DNA of 54,971 nt, taken from the NCBI GenBank assembly GCA_000769715.1, contig JROS01000053.1, forward strand, positions 7,719 to 62,689. Direction: 5' to 3'. The notes below the pieces were generated by a model. That model was given only the letters and a program-made list of their open reading frames with translations, was not told the origin of the DNA and made no database searches. The number at the start of each line of letters is the position of its first letter. The first letter of the stretch is position 1. This DNA is from Desulfobulbus sp. Tol-SR (lineage in GTDB: Bacteria; Desulfobacterota; Desulfobulbia; Desulfobulbales; Desulfocapsaceae). Positions 1 to 9,021 of the stretch are shown piece after piece. The translations under genes were made by a program, and so were the position numbers.

Positions 1-1
1 C

Positions 2-1540
2 CGCAGTTCGCTCAACCGGCTGTTGAAAACACGCCGGGACCAGGGCTTTCTGATGATGATGACCGAAGACGACATCGTCCACCGCCGCCCCGAGGACCGG
101 GAACTGGCCGATTTTCCCCCGACCCTGACGGTCGGTTCGTACGAGCTGCCGCTGTCCTACCATTTCGAACCGGGGGCCGACACCGACGGCATGACCGTCT
201 CGATTCCGGTCGACCTCGCCGCCAGCCTCCCGGCCCAGGCCTTCGAATGGCTGGTGCCGGGGCTGTTGAAGGAAAAAAGCGCCTTTCTGCTCAAGGGCCT
301 GCCGAAAAACCTGCGCAAGCGCCTGGTGCCGCTCAACAGCGCCATCGACGCCATCCTCGACGAACTGGCCACCAGAAGGGGCGCCTATCTCCCGGCCCTC
401 GAGGCGGCGATCCTCAAGCTCTTCCGGTTCACCGTGCGCCGTTCGGACTGGCCGTCACCGCTGCCCATCCATCTGCAGCCCCGCTTTACGATCGTCGATG
501 CCCAAGGCCGGGAGATCGCCGCCGGCCGCGACCTGGCCCTGCTGGTCGCCCCCGGTGCCGCCGGCGGCGATCGTGCCGTTCCGGCCGCCCTGTCGCCGGC
601 CGATCGGGAGATCATGGCGCAGTGGCGGCAGCAGACCTTCACCACCTGGGATTTTGCTGACCTGCCGGCCGCGCTGACCCTGCAGACGCCCGGCCATGCC
701 GTCGCCGGCCACCTCTATCCGGCCCTCGTGGCTGCCGGCACCGCAGTCGCCATCACCTTCGAGGCCAACCCGGAACGGGTCAGGCAGCTGAACGACGAGG
801 GCATGGTGAACCTCTATCGCCTGCAGTTCGCCGATCACTGCAAATCGCTGAAGAACTTCTGCACCACCTCCCTTTCCGGCCCTTCGGCGCTGTGGCTGCT
901 TGACAGCTATGCCACCCGCAAAGAGGCGGTCGACGGTCTGCTGGCCTTCGTCCTGCGGCAGATCTTCGGCCCCCTGGACGGCACCATCGCCAGTCGGGAA
1001 CGGTTCGGCGAGGTCGTTGCCCGGGTGAAAAAGGAGGGTCTGTACGCCGGAGGACAGGAACTCTGCACCCGGATCATGGCCCTGCTGCGCCGGCGGCGGG
1101 AGGTCCAGGAACAACTGCAGCGCCTGATCGCCCTCGACCGCCGTCGGGCCATCTTCACCCCGCCAAAGCAGGAAGAGCTGGAGGGAATACTGGCTTCGAT
1201 CATCCCCCCCGCTTTCCTCCGCACGATGGACAGCGCCATGCTGGAGGACTGTGACCGCTACCTGCGCAGCCTGCAGATCCGGCTGGAGCGGCTCCATGCC
1301 AACCCGGCCAAGGACGAGGCCAAGGCAACCCGGATCCGGCCGCACCTGCATCACCTGGCCGATCTGGCCCAACGACTGCCGGTCCCGCTGCCGGACGAAC
1401 TGCGGCCGCTGGTCGAGGAATATCGGACGATGATCGAGGAATACAGGATCTCCCTGTTCTCCCCCGAGATCAAGACGAAGATGGTGGTGTCGGCGAAAAA
1501 ACTCGAGCAGCAGTGGCAGGCCATCCATCAGCTGTGCTGA
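2..1540 (+). CDS. hrpA: ATP-dependent RNA helicase HrpA, C-terminal part (5' truncated by window edge)
   Basis: The reading frame is already open at base 2 and runs to TGA at 1538-1540, so only the last ~512 residues are in the window. The text matches the C-terminal DUF3418 region of HrpA-type DEAH helicases: an FLMMMTEDDIVHR-like stretch, then LADFPPTLTVG, FEPGADTDGMTVSIPVDL and FEWLVPGLLKEK. The helicase core lies upstream outside the window. HrpA unwinds RNA and has been linked to ribosome rescue and mRNA processing. The Met encoded at base 23 is internal and not a start. It converges with the acetylation gene pair, whose stop lies 23 bp away. The family call is firm; the N-terminal half cannot be checked here. 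Confidence 0.9.
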   Translation, partial: RSSLNRLLKTRRDQGFLMMMTEDDIVHRRPEDRELADFPPTLTVGSYELPLSYHFEPGADTDGMTVSIPVDLAASLPAQAFEWLVPGLLKEKSAFLLKGLPKNLRKRLVPLNSAIDAILDELATRRGAYLPALEAAILKLFRFTVRRSDWPSPLPIHLQPRFTIVDAQGREIAAGRDLALLVAPGAAGGDRAVPAALSPADREIMAQWRQQTFTTWDFADLPAALTLQTPGHAVAGHLYPALVAAGTAVAITFEANPERVRQLNDEGMVNLYRLQFADHCKSLKNFCTTSLSGPSALWLLDSYATRKEAVDGLLAFVLRQIFGPLDGTIASRERFGEVVARVKKEGLYAGGQELCTRIMALLRRRREVQEQLQRLIALDRRRAIFTPPKQEELEGILASIIPPAFLRTMDSAMLEDCDRYLRSLQIRLERLHANPAKDEAKATRIRPHLHHLADLAQRLPVPLPDELRPLVEEYRTMIEEYRISLFSPEIKTKMVVSAKKLEQQWQAIHQLC

Positions 1541-1563
1541 GTGGCATTGACGTTACCATTCCA

Positions 1564-2676
1564 TCATGGGATCTCCACTGGTGGACGATAAGCGGCGAAC
1601 AAACCAACTCGAGAATCCCGTTCCACCACGGTAAAAAAGACATAATCCGGTTTCCAGTCCGCGACCAGCTGCTCCAAGCGTCCCCCCGGTTTAATTCCCT
1701 CCCTCCAATGAAGCTGAAGTACGTCACTGAACGTGGCCGCCATCAGGGGTGACATCGCCGTACCAAAAGAATCACGTAACCACAGCACCTTTTTGTTGTT
1801 GATGGCTCCTTCGGCTTTCACCAGCAAAGGCTTGTGCCTGGACCCGACCGCGATGTTGCCTCCTTCGTATACGATCTGACCGGTATCATAATCGATGTGT
1901 GTAGTCGTTACCGGGAGGCTTTGCGCATGAATCATCGGCTTGTCATCTCGAAGATTCTCCGTGAGCCGAAGGAATTTGGCCAAGTCTCCTCCCTTGCGTG
2001 AGTCGACACGATGAACTGTATAGACCTCATCAGGCAGCCACCGAAGTTCCGGAATTGCCATCCCGACCTGTTGCGCAAAAAAACGGAACGCGAGCCCTGC
2101 GCCCAAGGAGTTCCAATGGGTATCCGTTTTGTAATACAGGGCTTCCGGGTTATCTGCCTTGGCGGCTATCAGCGAGCCTCTCAGATCGATATAATTCCCA
2201 CGCCCCACTTCGGCCAACAAGGCATCGGTAACGTTCGGCGAGACCGGTCGAGCCCACAATGGCAGATACTCCGGATATATCGATCCCTTGTTCGGAGCAA
2301 CCATGATCCTGAACAGTTGCACACCGTTATTTTTGAGGTACCTCTCCCAAGCCTTCGTTGCAGCGCCGATTCGTTTGGCAAGAGCAATCTCGGCTTCTGT
2401 CGGTGTGCGCCGATCAACGGATAATGTTCGTTCATACCCATCCCCCAGGTACAGCCAATCATCACGACCTATTATCACCTGTTCAGGGTCCGTACTCACG
2501 CCAAGCGGATAGAGCAACCTCGCAAGCCATTGTGTGGCAAAATCCATATTGTATAAAAATGATTTATCTTTCCATCGAACAGCATCAGGAGTTGGCGCAG
2601 AGAGAATGTTGACTGCCGGGACGATCAGCAGGATCGACAAGACTGTTAAGATGAAAAAGACTGTTCGACGTCTCAC
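1564..2676 (-). CDS. AlgJ/AlgX-like SGNH-type protein for polysaccharide O-acetylation
   Basis: About 370 aa from a GTG at 2676, which sits 12 bp after the stop of the MBOAT gene. A longer frame up to 2919 would overlap that gene by more than 200 bp and is unlikely. A single N-terminal membrane anchor (TVFFILTVLSILLIVPAV) is followed by the periplasmic AlgJ/AlgX domain: GRDDWLYLGDG, the Asp-His pair in YKTDTHWNSLG and the serine in LWLRDSFG, which fit the family's catalytic triad. The family transfers acetyl groups to exopolysaccharide in the periplasm after an MBOAT partner moves them across the inner membrane. The pair is lower in GC than its flanks, suggesting transfer. The polymer acetylated is unknown, as no polymerase gene is in the window. 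No clear ribosome binding site supports the GTG, so the exact start is uncertain. Confidence 0.8.
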   Translation of the reverse strand: MRRRTVFFILTVLSILLIVPAVNILSAPTPDAVRWKDKSFLYNMDFATQWLARLLYPLGVSTDPEQVIIGRDDWLYLGDGYERTLSVDRRTPTEAEIALAKRIGAATKAWERYLKNNGVQLFRIMVAPNKGSIYPEYLPLWARPVSPNVTDALLAEVGRGNYIDLRGSLIAAKADNPEALYYKTDTHWNSLGAGLAFRFFAQQVGMAIPELRWLPDEVYTVHRVDSRKGGDLAKFLRLTENLRDDKPMIHAQSLPVTTTHIDYDTGQIVYEGGNIAVGSRHKPLLVKAEGAINNKKVLWLRDSFGTAMSPLMAATFSDVLQLHWREGIKPGGRLEQLVADWKPDYVFFTVVERDSRVGLFAAYRPPVEIP

Positions 2677-2687
2677 GATGAGTGCAC

Positions 2688-4187
2688 TCAGAAATTGAAA
2701 TAGAGGAAGACGGTACTGGTCGCTGCGAGTGTAAAGTACATCGCCACCGAAAACAGGAGGATACCATAAACCAGTTTGTGGATTCCTATCCTGCCGTTTG
2801 CCATTTCTATGGCGTTCTTTTGGCGAATTATCACGAAGGCTGCGATTATTGCGAGAAAGGTCGGGGTTTGACCCACCAGGCTTGCAGGAAGATATTGCAA
2901 CAGAACGTCTGAGAGCCACCCCCCCCAGGCAAGGTCGGATGTTGCAACCGCAGCGGCTGTATGACCGATGGCTGAACGGACATCGGTCATACCATCCAGT
3001 ACGCGTAGCGCATCATCCATTGTTCTGGCACGAAAAAATACCCACGCCACATTAACGAAAGCAAAAGTCAGAATCCAAGCCGGGACAGCGGGCATGGGAT
3101 GTCGAAATCTCTTCCACAAACGATGAAATACAAGCGCACAACCATGCAATGCCCCCCAGATTACGAACATCCAGGTCGCACCATGCCAGAGGCCGCCGAG
3201 AACAAAGGTAACGAATAGATTTATGGAGGTTCGGGATGCCGATCGTCGATTGCCGCCTAACGGTATATAGAGATAATCCCTTAGAAAATTACTGAGAGTA
3301 ATATGCCACCGACGCCAGAAATCCTGGATATCGAGAGCCTTGTACGGCGAATTGAAGTTTATCGGTAACCAGATATTGAACAGTAACGATGCACCGATCG
3401 CCATATCACAATACCCACTGAAATCGAAGTACAGTTGGAAAGTATAGGATAAGCTTGTGGCCCATGCGGCAAAGAATGTAAGCTGTTGCCCCCCGTCAAA
3501 TCCAACGTCGGCCCAGACAGCGAAGGTGTCGGCAATTGCAACCTTCTTGAACAGTCCTATGGAGAAGATAAACAGTCCTTTGAGGATATTCGGGTATCGC
3601 TTCGCCAGAGTCCAGCGTGACGCGAATTGCGGCATGATCTGACGATGATGGACTATGGGTCCAGCGATCAAATGGGGAAAAAATGTTACAAACAGGGAAT
3701 AATTCAATAGATCATACTCAGCTGTCTCTCCACGATAGCTGTCCACCAGATAAACGATCTGGGTAAATGTGAAGAAACTGATGGCAAGCGGCAGGACGAT
3801 ATGGGGGATTACGTAATTCGTCCCGAAAACCAGATTGACGTTTTCAAGTATAAAATGGGTATATTTGTAATACGCCAGGAGCAGCAGATTGGCCGCGATT
3901 CCAGCAGTCAGGATGAACTTTCTGTTTACCTCCCGCCGTTTTTTTCGATTTTGTTGAACGACGCGCCGGGATCCCTGCGCAAGACCTGTGCCGATGGCAA
4001 AATTCACAAAGATTGACGCCAGAATAAGGGGCAAATACGTCACGTCCCAATAGGCATAGAAAAACAAACTGGCCGATACCAGCCAGACTTTCCCGGCGAT
4101 AATCAATCGTCTGTGATTCAGCCAAAAATAAACGAAAAACGATATTGGCAGGAAAACCAGAATAAATTGCCAAGAACTGAAAAGCAT
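2688..4187 (-). CDS. MBOAT family O-acyltransferase (AlgI-like)
   Basis: 499 aa, the usual AlgI/DltB length, with about ten hydrophobic segments. Family signatures are visible: PHLIAGPIVHHRQIMPQF, YFDFSGYCDMAIG, FWRRWHITLSNFLRDYLYIPLGG and the segment GLWHGATWMFVIWGALHG with the invariant catalytic His. Members take acetyl groups from a cytoplasmic donor and pass them to a periplasmic partner, here the AlgJ/AlgX-like product encoded 12 bp downstream. The ATG at 4187 is preceded by an AT-rich leader with a TATAAT box. A counted line inside the gene is about 45% GC, while many flanking lines are 60-70%, so it may be an acquired module. The substrate is an inference; alginate itself is not implied. 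Confidence 0.9.
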   Translation of the reverse strand: MLFSSWQFILVFLPISFFVYFWLNHRRLIIAGKVWLVSASLFFYAYWDVTYLPLILASIFVNFAIGTGLAQGSRRVVQQNRKKRREVNRKFILTAGIAANLLLLAYYKYTHFILENVNLVFGTNYVIPHIVLPLAISFFTFTQIVYLVDSYRGETAEYDLLNYSLFVTFFPHLIAGPIVHHRQIMPQFASRWTLAKRYPNILKGLFIFSIGLFKKVAIADTFAVWADVGFDGGQQLTFFAAWATSLSYTFQLYFDFSGYCDMAIGASLLFNIWLPINFNSPYKALDIQDFWRRWHITLSNFLRDYLYIPLGGNRRSASRTSINLFVTFVLGGLWHGATWMFVIWGALHGCALVFHRLWKRFRHPMPAVPAWILTFAFVNVAWVFFRARTMDDALRVLDGMTDVRSAIGHTAAAVATSDLAWGGWLSDVLLQYLPASLVGQTPTFLAIIAAFVIIRQKNAIEMANGRIGIHKLVYGILLFSVAMYFTLAATSTVFLYFNF

Positions 4188-4248
4188 TCAGATTTATCCG
4201 TCGTTAATTATCTATGTTGTTTCAGCTTATCCTGAAAATCAACATGGC

Positions 4249-4254
4249 ATTATA
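4249..4254 (-). promoter_or_regulatory. Candidate -10 box (TATAAT) upstream of the MBOAT gene
   Basis: The minus strand reads TATAAT exactly, 62 bp before the ATG at 4187, in the only AT-rich stretch between the acyltransferase and the CofD-like gene. The hexamer 17 bp upstream (TTCGGG) is a poor -35, so this may need an activator or may not be a promoter. It would give the acetylation pair a transcript separate from the upstream kdsB operon. Confidence 0.35.
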
Positions 4255-4339
4255 AAATTTTTGATGGAATTCCCGAAGGCCGCGGAAGGAGATTTTGCCA
4301 AATTACATCTCGTCATCGACAATACGTTTCTTCATCTTC

Positions 4340-6739
4340 TCAGCGGCACCGCTGTTCGTGGCCGGGCCGGGATCGCCCCGACTCCCCGGCGAACACCGCC
4401 TCCCGGAAAAAGGAGATGATGTTCTTCCGTCTCTCGACCATCTTCTGCTGCTCGGGGATCAGGTCGGAGCGGCGGATCTTCATGATGCTCATCTTGTACT
4501 CGATATGGCTGGCGAGCCGGTTGTCGAGGTACCAGGCGTACATCAGGCCCATGAACAGACCGGGAGGGGTGAACCCCTCCCGGCCGTTGACGAGCCGGGT
4601 GAAATGGCGGGGATCGTCGGTGGCCTGCATCCGGGCCAGGGCCAGGTAGCGGCGCAGGTCCTCGGGGCTGAACAGGCAGGTCCGCTCGCCCTCCGGCCTG
4701 AGGCGGAGATGGTAGACCTTGCCCAGCCGCAACCCGTCCATGACCACGTCCTCCACCCGCTTGTCCGCGGCGTAATCACCGAGCAGCGATTCACCGAGGG
4801 CGATCAGGAAGGCCACTTCCAGCCGTTTCGGATCGGCGAACTGGTCACGCCGGATCATGATGGCCCGACTGGGCGGATCGAAAAACGAATAGACATTGTC
4901 CCAGCGCTGATCGCGGCGCCATTCCTCTTCATGGACACAGCGGATCGAGACGAAGAAGCGGAGATGATGAAGGGGGATATCGCAGTGCCGCCAGATGATG
5001 TCGCCGATCTCGGACCGGATCTTCAACGGGTCCAGCCGGCAATCGCAGATGCCGTGATGCTGCACTGCGATTTTCTGAAGCTGGTCGTTGATGTTCCGAT
5101 ATTTGACACATGGAATCAGCGGCTCGCGGCCAAATCCGAAATTCTCGGCCAGTTCCTCTTCCCTCGGTCTTTTGTGGCCGTTTTGCCTCTCCCTGACAAA
5201 GCTTCCGGCCAGGTGCACGGTCTTGATCGCCTGGGCCAGAATCGCCGGGTCGTGCTGGATGACGCCATGCTCGATCAGGGCCTCCTTCGAAAACAGGCCG
5301 CACTCCAGCGGCACGAAGCCCTGGTCCTTGACCACCTGGCGGTCGAGATAGATCGGGACCTTGCCCTCGACCGCATACCGCTGCAGGACCGAGGCCGGGA
5401 CATCGCGCAGGGACAGGCACAGAACCTCGTGGAACAGGCCGGCGATACCGCCGGGGATGTTGCGCTCATAGGCCCGGATCATGTCCGAGACATGAAACTT
5501 CCGCTCGGGATCGGCGATGCTGAAATCGGTCTCGCCGGCCTGGACCCACAGGTTCGAGACCAGGACCTTCAGCGCATGGCGGTTCCGGCGGACGCAGTCG
5601 GCCAGGCCGGGGACGCTGAAGATCGGGATGATCGAACTGTAAAGACTGCCGGGGGCCAGGACCAGGATATCGGCCTCACGTATCGCGCGAAGTATTTCCT
5701 TATAGGTCCGTGGTTCATCGTGAAAATCGACAAACACCCGGTCAACCGGCACCCCCCTTCTGGCGAGGCCTGATTTATTCTCGCCCCGGATCTGCACGCC
5801 GTTGGTATAGATGAGCCGGAGCTGGGCCGGCGTGGAGGTGCAGGGCAGAACAGCCTGATCGGCCGCCCCGAGATGGGATGACAGAGACTGCAGCCCGGCA
5901 AGCAGGGCCTCATGCAGCAGTTCCTGGCGGGCACTCAGGTCGATGTTGTCGAAGGACGGATCGATCTCCCGGTAGACGGCCGCGGCGAGCAGCAGATTGC
6001 CGAGGCAGTGCGGCCGGCCGAGGACCCGATCGAAGCGGCGGTCAACGAACAGATGATTGATCAACCCATCGACAAAACCCCTGAGCGGCGGCGGCAGACG
6101 GAGCAACGCGTCACCACAGCCGCGCAGCAGGTCGGCGGCGTCGGTCGGGCGTCCGGCGAAGCGGTAATTGAAGATCGCGGCGAGGGCCATGGCGGTCTCA
6201 CAGGCCGCATGGATCGACAGCGCGTACAGTCGCTGCAGCCGCCCGAGCTGGATCGACGAGAGGAGGACGTGGCGCAGGTCGCCGAGGGCAACCAGGGGCA
6301 GGTCCTTCATCAGTTCGCCGGTCGAACCGCCGTCATCGGTGACGCAGACCACCGAACGGGTCAGCGGGAAAATCTCCTTCAGGCCGCTGAACGGGCGGCG
6401 CTGCCAGGTCTCGCGGCGGCTGTCGCCGCCGATGATATTCGACAGCCCCGTGCCGCCACCGAAAACAACGACCTTCGTTTCATCGACCGAATGATCGGCC
6501 AGTGATTTCCGCAACTGGCTGAACAGGGTCGCGGTCTCCCGGTCGCACCCCCGCGGCTGGCCGTTGAGGACAAGATCGACGAGCTTTTCGCGGAGGTCCT
6601 CGTGGGGGAGCAGATCAAGGGGGGAAATGCGCCGCGCCGAGAGATCGGTCAGATGCCTGCCGAGGTCCGCTCCTTCGTTTTTCCGTGTGCCGCCGTGCTT
6701 TGCCATCGTCGCCTTCAGTCCCGGAGGCCGGGCGTTCAC
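4340..6739 (-). CDS. CofD/YvcK-like protein with long C-terminal extension
   Basis: 799 aa from a GTG at 6739 that overlaps the kdsB stop as GTGA, implying translational coupling; an ATG at residue 12 is an alternative. Residues ~88-430 match the YvcK/CofD fold: VVFGGGTGLSNI (90-101), VCVTDDGGSTGEL (131-143), LVALGDLRHVL (149-159), CLGNLLLAAAV (245-255) and LAPGSLYSSIIP (361-372). CofD transfers a phospholactyl group in F420 synthesis. YvcK binds UDP-sugars and steers carbon toward the cell wall in Gram-positives. No other F420 gene is present, and the kdsB linkage favours an envelope or UDP-sugar role. YvcK proteins are usually 300-450 aa, so the ~350 C-terminal residues are an unexplained domain with no motif I recognise. 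Fold confidence is high; function is unknown. Confidence 0.8.
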   Translation of the reverse strand: MNARPPGLKATMAKHGGTRKNEGADLGRHLTDLSARRISPLDLLPHEDLREKLVDLVLNGQPRGCDRETATLFSQLRKSLADHSVDETKVVVFGGGTGLSNIIGGDSRRETWQRRPFSGLKEIFPLTRSVVCVTDDGGSTGELMKDLPLVALGDLRHVLLSSIQLGRLQRLYALSIHAACETAMALAAIFNYRFAGRPTDAADLLRGCGDALLRLPPPLRGFVDGLINHLFVDRRFDRVLGRPHCLGNLLLAAAVYREIDPSFDNIDLSARQELLHEALLAGLQSLSSHLGAADQAVLPCTSTPAQLRLIYTNGVQIRGENKSGLARRGVPVDRVFVDFHDEPRTYKEILRAIREADILVLAPGSLYSSIIPIFSVPGLADCVRRNRHALKVLVSNLWVQAGETDFSIADPERKFHVSDMIRAYERNIPGGIAGLFHEVLCLSLRDVPASVLQRYAVEGKVPIYLDRQVVKDQGFVPLECGLFSKEALIEHGVIQHDPAILAQAIKTVHLAGSFVRERQNGHKRPREEELAENFGFGREPLIPCVKYRNINDQLQKIAVQHHGICDCRLDPLKIRSEIGDIIWRHCDIPLHHLRFFVSIRCVHEEEWRRDQRWDNVYSFFDPPSRAIMIRRDQFADPKRLEVAFLIALGESLLGDYAADKRVEDVVMDGLRLGKVYHLRLRPEGERTCLFSPEDLRRYLALARMQATDDPRHFTRLVNGREGFTPPGLFMGLMYAWYLDNRLASHIEYKMSIMKIRRSDLIPEQQKMVERRKNIISFFREAVFAGESGRSRPGHEQRCR

Positions 6740-7500
6740 CCGTTCCGCCCGGCGAGAAACGCCTCCACCCGGAGCAGCTCCTCGGGGGTGTCGACCTCGA
6801 TCGAATCATGCTCGGTCAACACTACCCTGATCCGGTAGCCGAATTCAAGGGCGCGCAGCTGTTCGAGCTTCTCGAACCGCTCCCACTCCCCTTCCGGCAG
6901 GGCGACGAAGGTCAGCAGGAACCCCTTGCGGTAGGCGTAGAAACCGAGGTGCTTGTAATAGGTCGGGGTGATGCCCTCCTCGGGGTTGCGCTGGAACGGG
7001 ATCGGCGAACGGGAGAAATAGAGGGCGTTGTGGTTGCGATCGAAGACCGTCTTGACATGATTGGGGTCGTTGATCTCCTCCGGCCGGACGATCTTGTAGA
7101 TCAGGGTCGACATCGGCAGCGACGGGTCGTCGAGCAGGGGCCGGGCGACCTGCTCCACCACCTCCGCCGCAAACAGCGGCTGATCGCCCTGGATATTGAC
7201 GACAACGTCGTGTTCGGAGATCCCCAGCCGTTCCGCCGCCTCCGCCAACCGGTCCGAGCCCGACACATGGTCGCTGCGGGTCAGCACATATTCGCCGCCG
7301 AAGGATTGAACACAGTCGCAAATTCGATTATCATCGGTGGCAACGATGACCCGGGAGAGCAGTTCGACCTGCTGAGCCCGCTCGACCACGTGCTGGATCA
7401 TCGGTTTACCGGCGATTGCGGCCAGCGGCTTGCCCCTGAACCGGTTCGACTCGTAGCGTGCCGGGATGATGGCGATGACCTGCGTCTTCTGGTGCTCCAT
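6736..7500 (-). CDS. kdsB: 3-deoxy-manno-octulosonate cytidylyltransferase (CMP-Kdo synthetase)
   Basis: 254 aa, normal KdsB length. The N-terminal nucleotide-binding motif is IIPARYESNRFRGKPLA, followed by PMIQHVVERAQQ, IVATDDNRI, VVNIQGDQP and the C-terminal EHDSIEVDTPEELLRVE. It activates Kdo with CTP so that WaaA can add it to lipid A in the cytoplasm. It is the first gene of a minus-strand unit that continues into the CofD-like gene by a 4-bp overlap. An AGGGA element lies about 10 bp before the ATG. A 75-bp divergent spacer separates it from rsmJ. Together with msbA, the ligase and the lpx genes it marks a complete LPS pathway. Confidence 0.96.
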   Translation of the reverse strand: MEHQKTQVIAIIPARYESNRFRGKPLAAIAGKPMIQHVVERAQQVELLSRVIVATDDNRICDCVQSFGGEYVLTRSDHVSGSDRLAEAAERLGISEHDVVVNIQGDQPLFAAEVVEQVARPLLDDPSLPMSTLIYKIVRPEEINDPNHVKTVFDRNHNALYFSRSPIPFQRNPEEGITPTYYKHLGFYAYRKGFLLTFVALPEGEWERFEKLEQLRALEFGYRIRVVLTEHDSIEVDTPEELLRVEAFLAGRNG

Positions 7501-7575
7501 ATCTCAGAATTCCCTGGTGGTGGTTCACGTACCCGGCACCCTGCCGGTATATTCTCCCGATAGCCTCAGGCGTCC

Positions 7576-8364
7576 ATGGCAGAAGCACCGACTCTCCCGC
7601 TCTCATGTACCGCAAGCTCCGCCGCTTTGCTACAAAAAGCCGCGACGCTGGCAAAAAAGCTGCAGATCCCCTGCCCACCGGGGCCGGCGGCGCCGCCCCA
7701 GCTGGTCTACACCGAGCGGGGGCTGGAACTGCGCCTGCAGCTCGGCGGACCGGACACGGTCGGAACCAGCGTCCTCCATATCGATTTCATCGGTGGCCGG
7801 TCGGGCTACCGCCACGCCCGCAACTGCACCATCAACCAGCCGCTGGCGCGGGCGGTCGGTATCAGGCCGGGGGTGCGGCCGACCGTGTTCGACGCCACGG
7901 CCGGGATGGGCGCCGATGCCTTCGTCCTCGCCTGCCTCGGTTGCCGCGTCACCATGAACGAACGGTCGCCGGTGGTCGGCGCCCTGCTGGCCGATGCCAT
8001 CGACCGGGCGCTGCAGGACCCGGACATCGCGCCGATCTTCCGTGACCTGATCCGCCTCGTCATCGGCGACGCCCAGGCGGCGCTGCGGACGATGAGCGAT
8101 CCCCCTGATACGATCTATATCGACCCGATGTACCCCCACGGCGGCACCTCCGCCCTCAACAGCAAGGAGATGCGGATCATCCGGGCCATCGTCGGCGACG
8201 ACGTGGATGGCGGAGAACTGCTGGCCCAGGCCCTGCTGACGGCAGCGCAACGGGTGGTCGTCAAACGCCCCAAAGGGGCGCCGCTCTTGGGCGAGCGGCC
8301 GCCCAGCCACCAGGTGCTGATGAAGAACAGCCGCTTCGACGTCTATCTCCGTCGTCACTTGTGA
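7576..8364 (+). CDS. rsmJ: 16S rRNA (guanine1516-N2)-methyltransferase
   Basis: 262 aa. Family motifs are clear: DFIGGRSGYRHARNC, then the SAM-binding VFDATAGMGADAFVLACLG, MNERSPVVGALLADAIDRA, the catalytic-site segment IYIDPMYPHGG and VVKRPKGAPLLGE. RsmJ methylates G1516 of 16S rRNA in assembled small subunits using S-adenosylmethionine. Its last 10 bp overlap the 3' end of rlmH on the opposite strand, so two ribosomal RNA methyltransferases converge here. The start follows a short AGG element and gives the expected N-terminal length. Confidence 0.95.
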   Translation: MAEAPTLPLSCTASSAALLQKAATLAKKLQIPCPPGPAAPPQLVYTERGLELRLQLGGPDTVGTSVLHIDFIGGRSGYRHARNCTINQPLARAVGIRPGVRPTVFDATAGMGADAFVLACLGCRVTMNERSPVVGALLADAIDRALQDPDIAPIFRDLIRLVIGDAQAALRTMSDPPDTIYIDPMYPHGGTSALNSKEMRIIRAIVGDDVDGGELLAQALLTAAQRVVVKRPKGAPLLGERPPSHQVLMKNSRFDVYLRRHL

Positions 8365-8822
8365 TACTTTTCCCCGGCCTTGATGGTGTAGGCGCGGTAC
8401 AGCTGTTCGAGCAGGAGCAGCCGCACCATGTCGTGGGTGAAGGTCATCCGCGACAGCGACAGCAGCAGATCGGCCCGCCCCAGGACGTCGCCCGAGTGGC
8501 CGCAGGGCCCGCCGATCAGGTAGCAGACCTGCTTGATCCCCCGCTGTTCCCAGCCGCTGATCAGGGCGGCGAACTGCTCCGAGGTGTACTGGCCGCCGCC
8601 GGCGTCGAGGACGACGACAAAGGCGCCGGGGGGGACGGTCTTGAGCAGCAGCCGGCCTTCGCTCTCCACCAGATCCTCGCTTCGGCCCCGGGTTTTGCCC
8701 GGGTCCTTCAACAGCCGCACCGACAGGGTGGTATAGTGGCGCAGCCGCCGGCAATAGTCGTCGATCCCCTCCCCCAGCGCGGCATCCTTGGTCCGGCCGA
8801 GCAGCGGCAACTCATGAATCAT
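8355..8822 (-). CDS. rlmH: 23S rRNA (pseudouridine1915-N3)-methyltransferase
   Basis: 155 aa, the exact size class of RlmH (SPOUT superfamily). Motifs include FVVVLDAGGGQYTSEQFA, CYLIGGPCGHS and the knot-forming C-terminus LSLSRMTFTHDMVRLLLLEQLYRAY. It methylates pseudouridine 1915 in helix 69 of 23S rRNA in 70S ribosomes. The ATG at 8822 has GGAG eight bases upstream. It is divergent from msbA across about 200 bp and overlaps the end of rsmJ. Confidence 0.96.
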   Translation of the reverse strand: MIHELPLLGRTKDAALGEGIDDYCRRLRHYTTLSVRLLKDPGKTRGRSEDLVESEGRLLLKTVPPGAFVVVLDAGGGQYTSEQFAALISGWEQRGIKQVCYLIGGPCGHSGDVLGRADLLLSLSRMTFTHDMVRLLLLEQLYRAYTIKAGEKYHK

Positions 8823-8926
8823 GCAGTGTTCTCCGAACGGTCTCCCTGGCGTCGACCCCTGCCGGCGACGGTCGCCGGACCGGCCGATATCGGCAGAGAT
8901 CCGCGTCCCTGCCGGGAAATATCACT

Positions 8927-8954
8927 TTGGAATTGCACCCGAGTGGTGTATTAC
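8927..8954 (+). promoter_or_regulatory. Candidate promoter for msbA
   Basis: TTGGAA at 8927-8932 and TATTAC at 8949-8954 are separated by 16 bp, each matching four of six consensus positions. They lie 67 bp before the msbA ATG in the divergent rlmH-msbA spacer. The match is moderate and was found by eye. Confidence 0.35.
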
Positions 8955-9021
8955 TAGTCGCGAATTTGCAGGCCCGCTTCCGGCCCCTGCCGGCCGAACA
9001 ACTTTAGCATCAAAGTCCCAC

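Noticed and set aside
4295..5773. 492-codon plus-strand frame opposite the CofD/YvcK-like gene
   Set aside because: Antisense to clear YvcK motifs, with no family similarity.
8821..9021. Upstream extension of msbA by 67 codons
   Set aside because: The extension has no MsbA similarity and covers the divergent promoter region; the family N-terminus begins at 9022.
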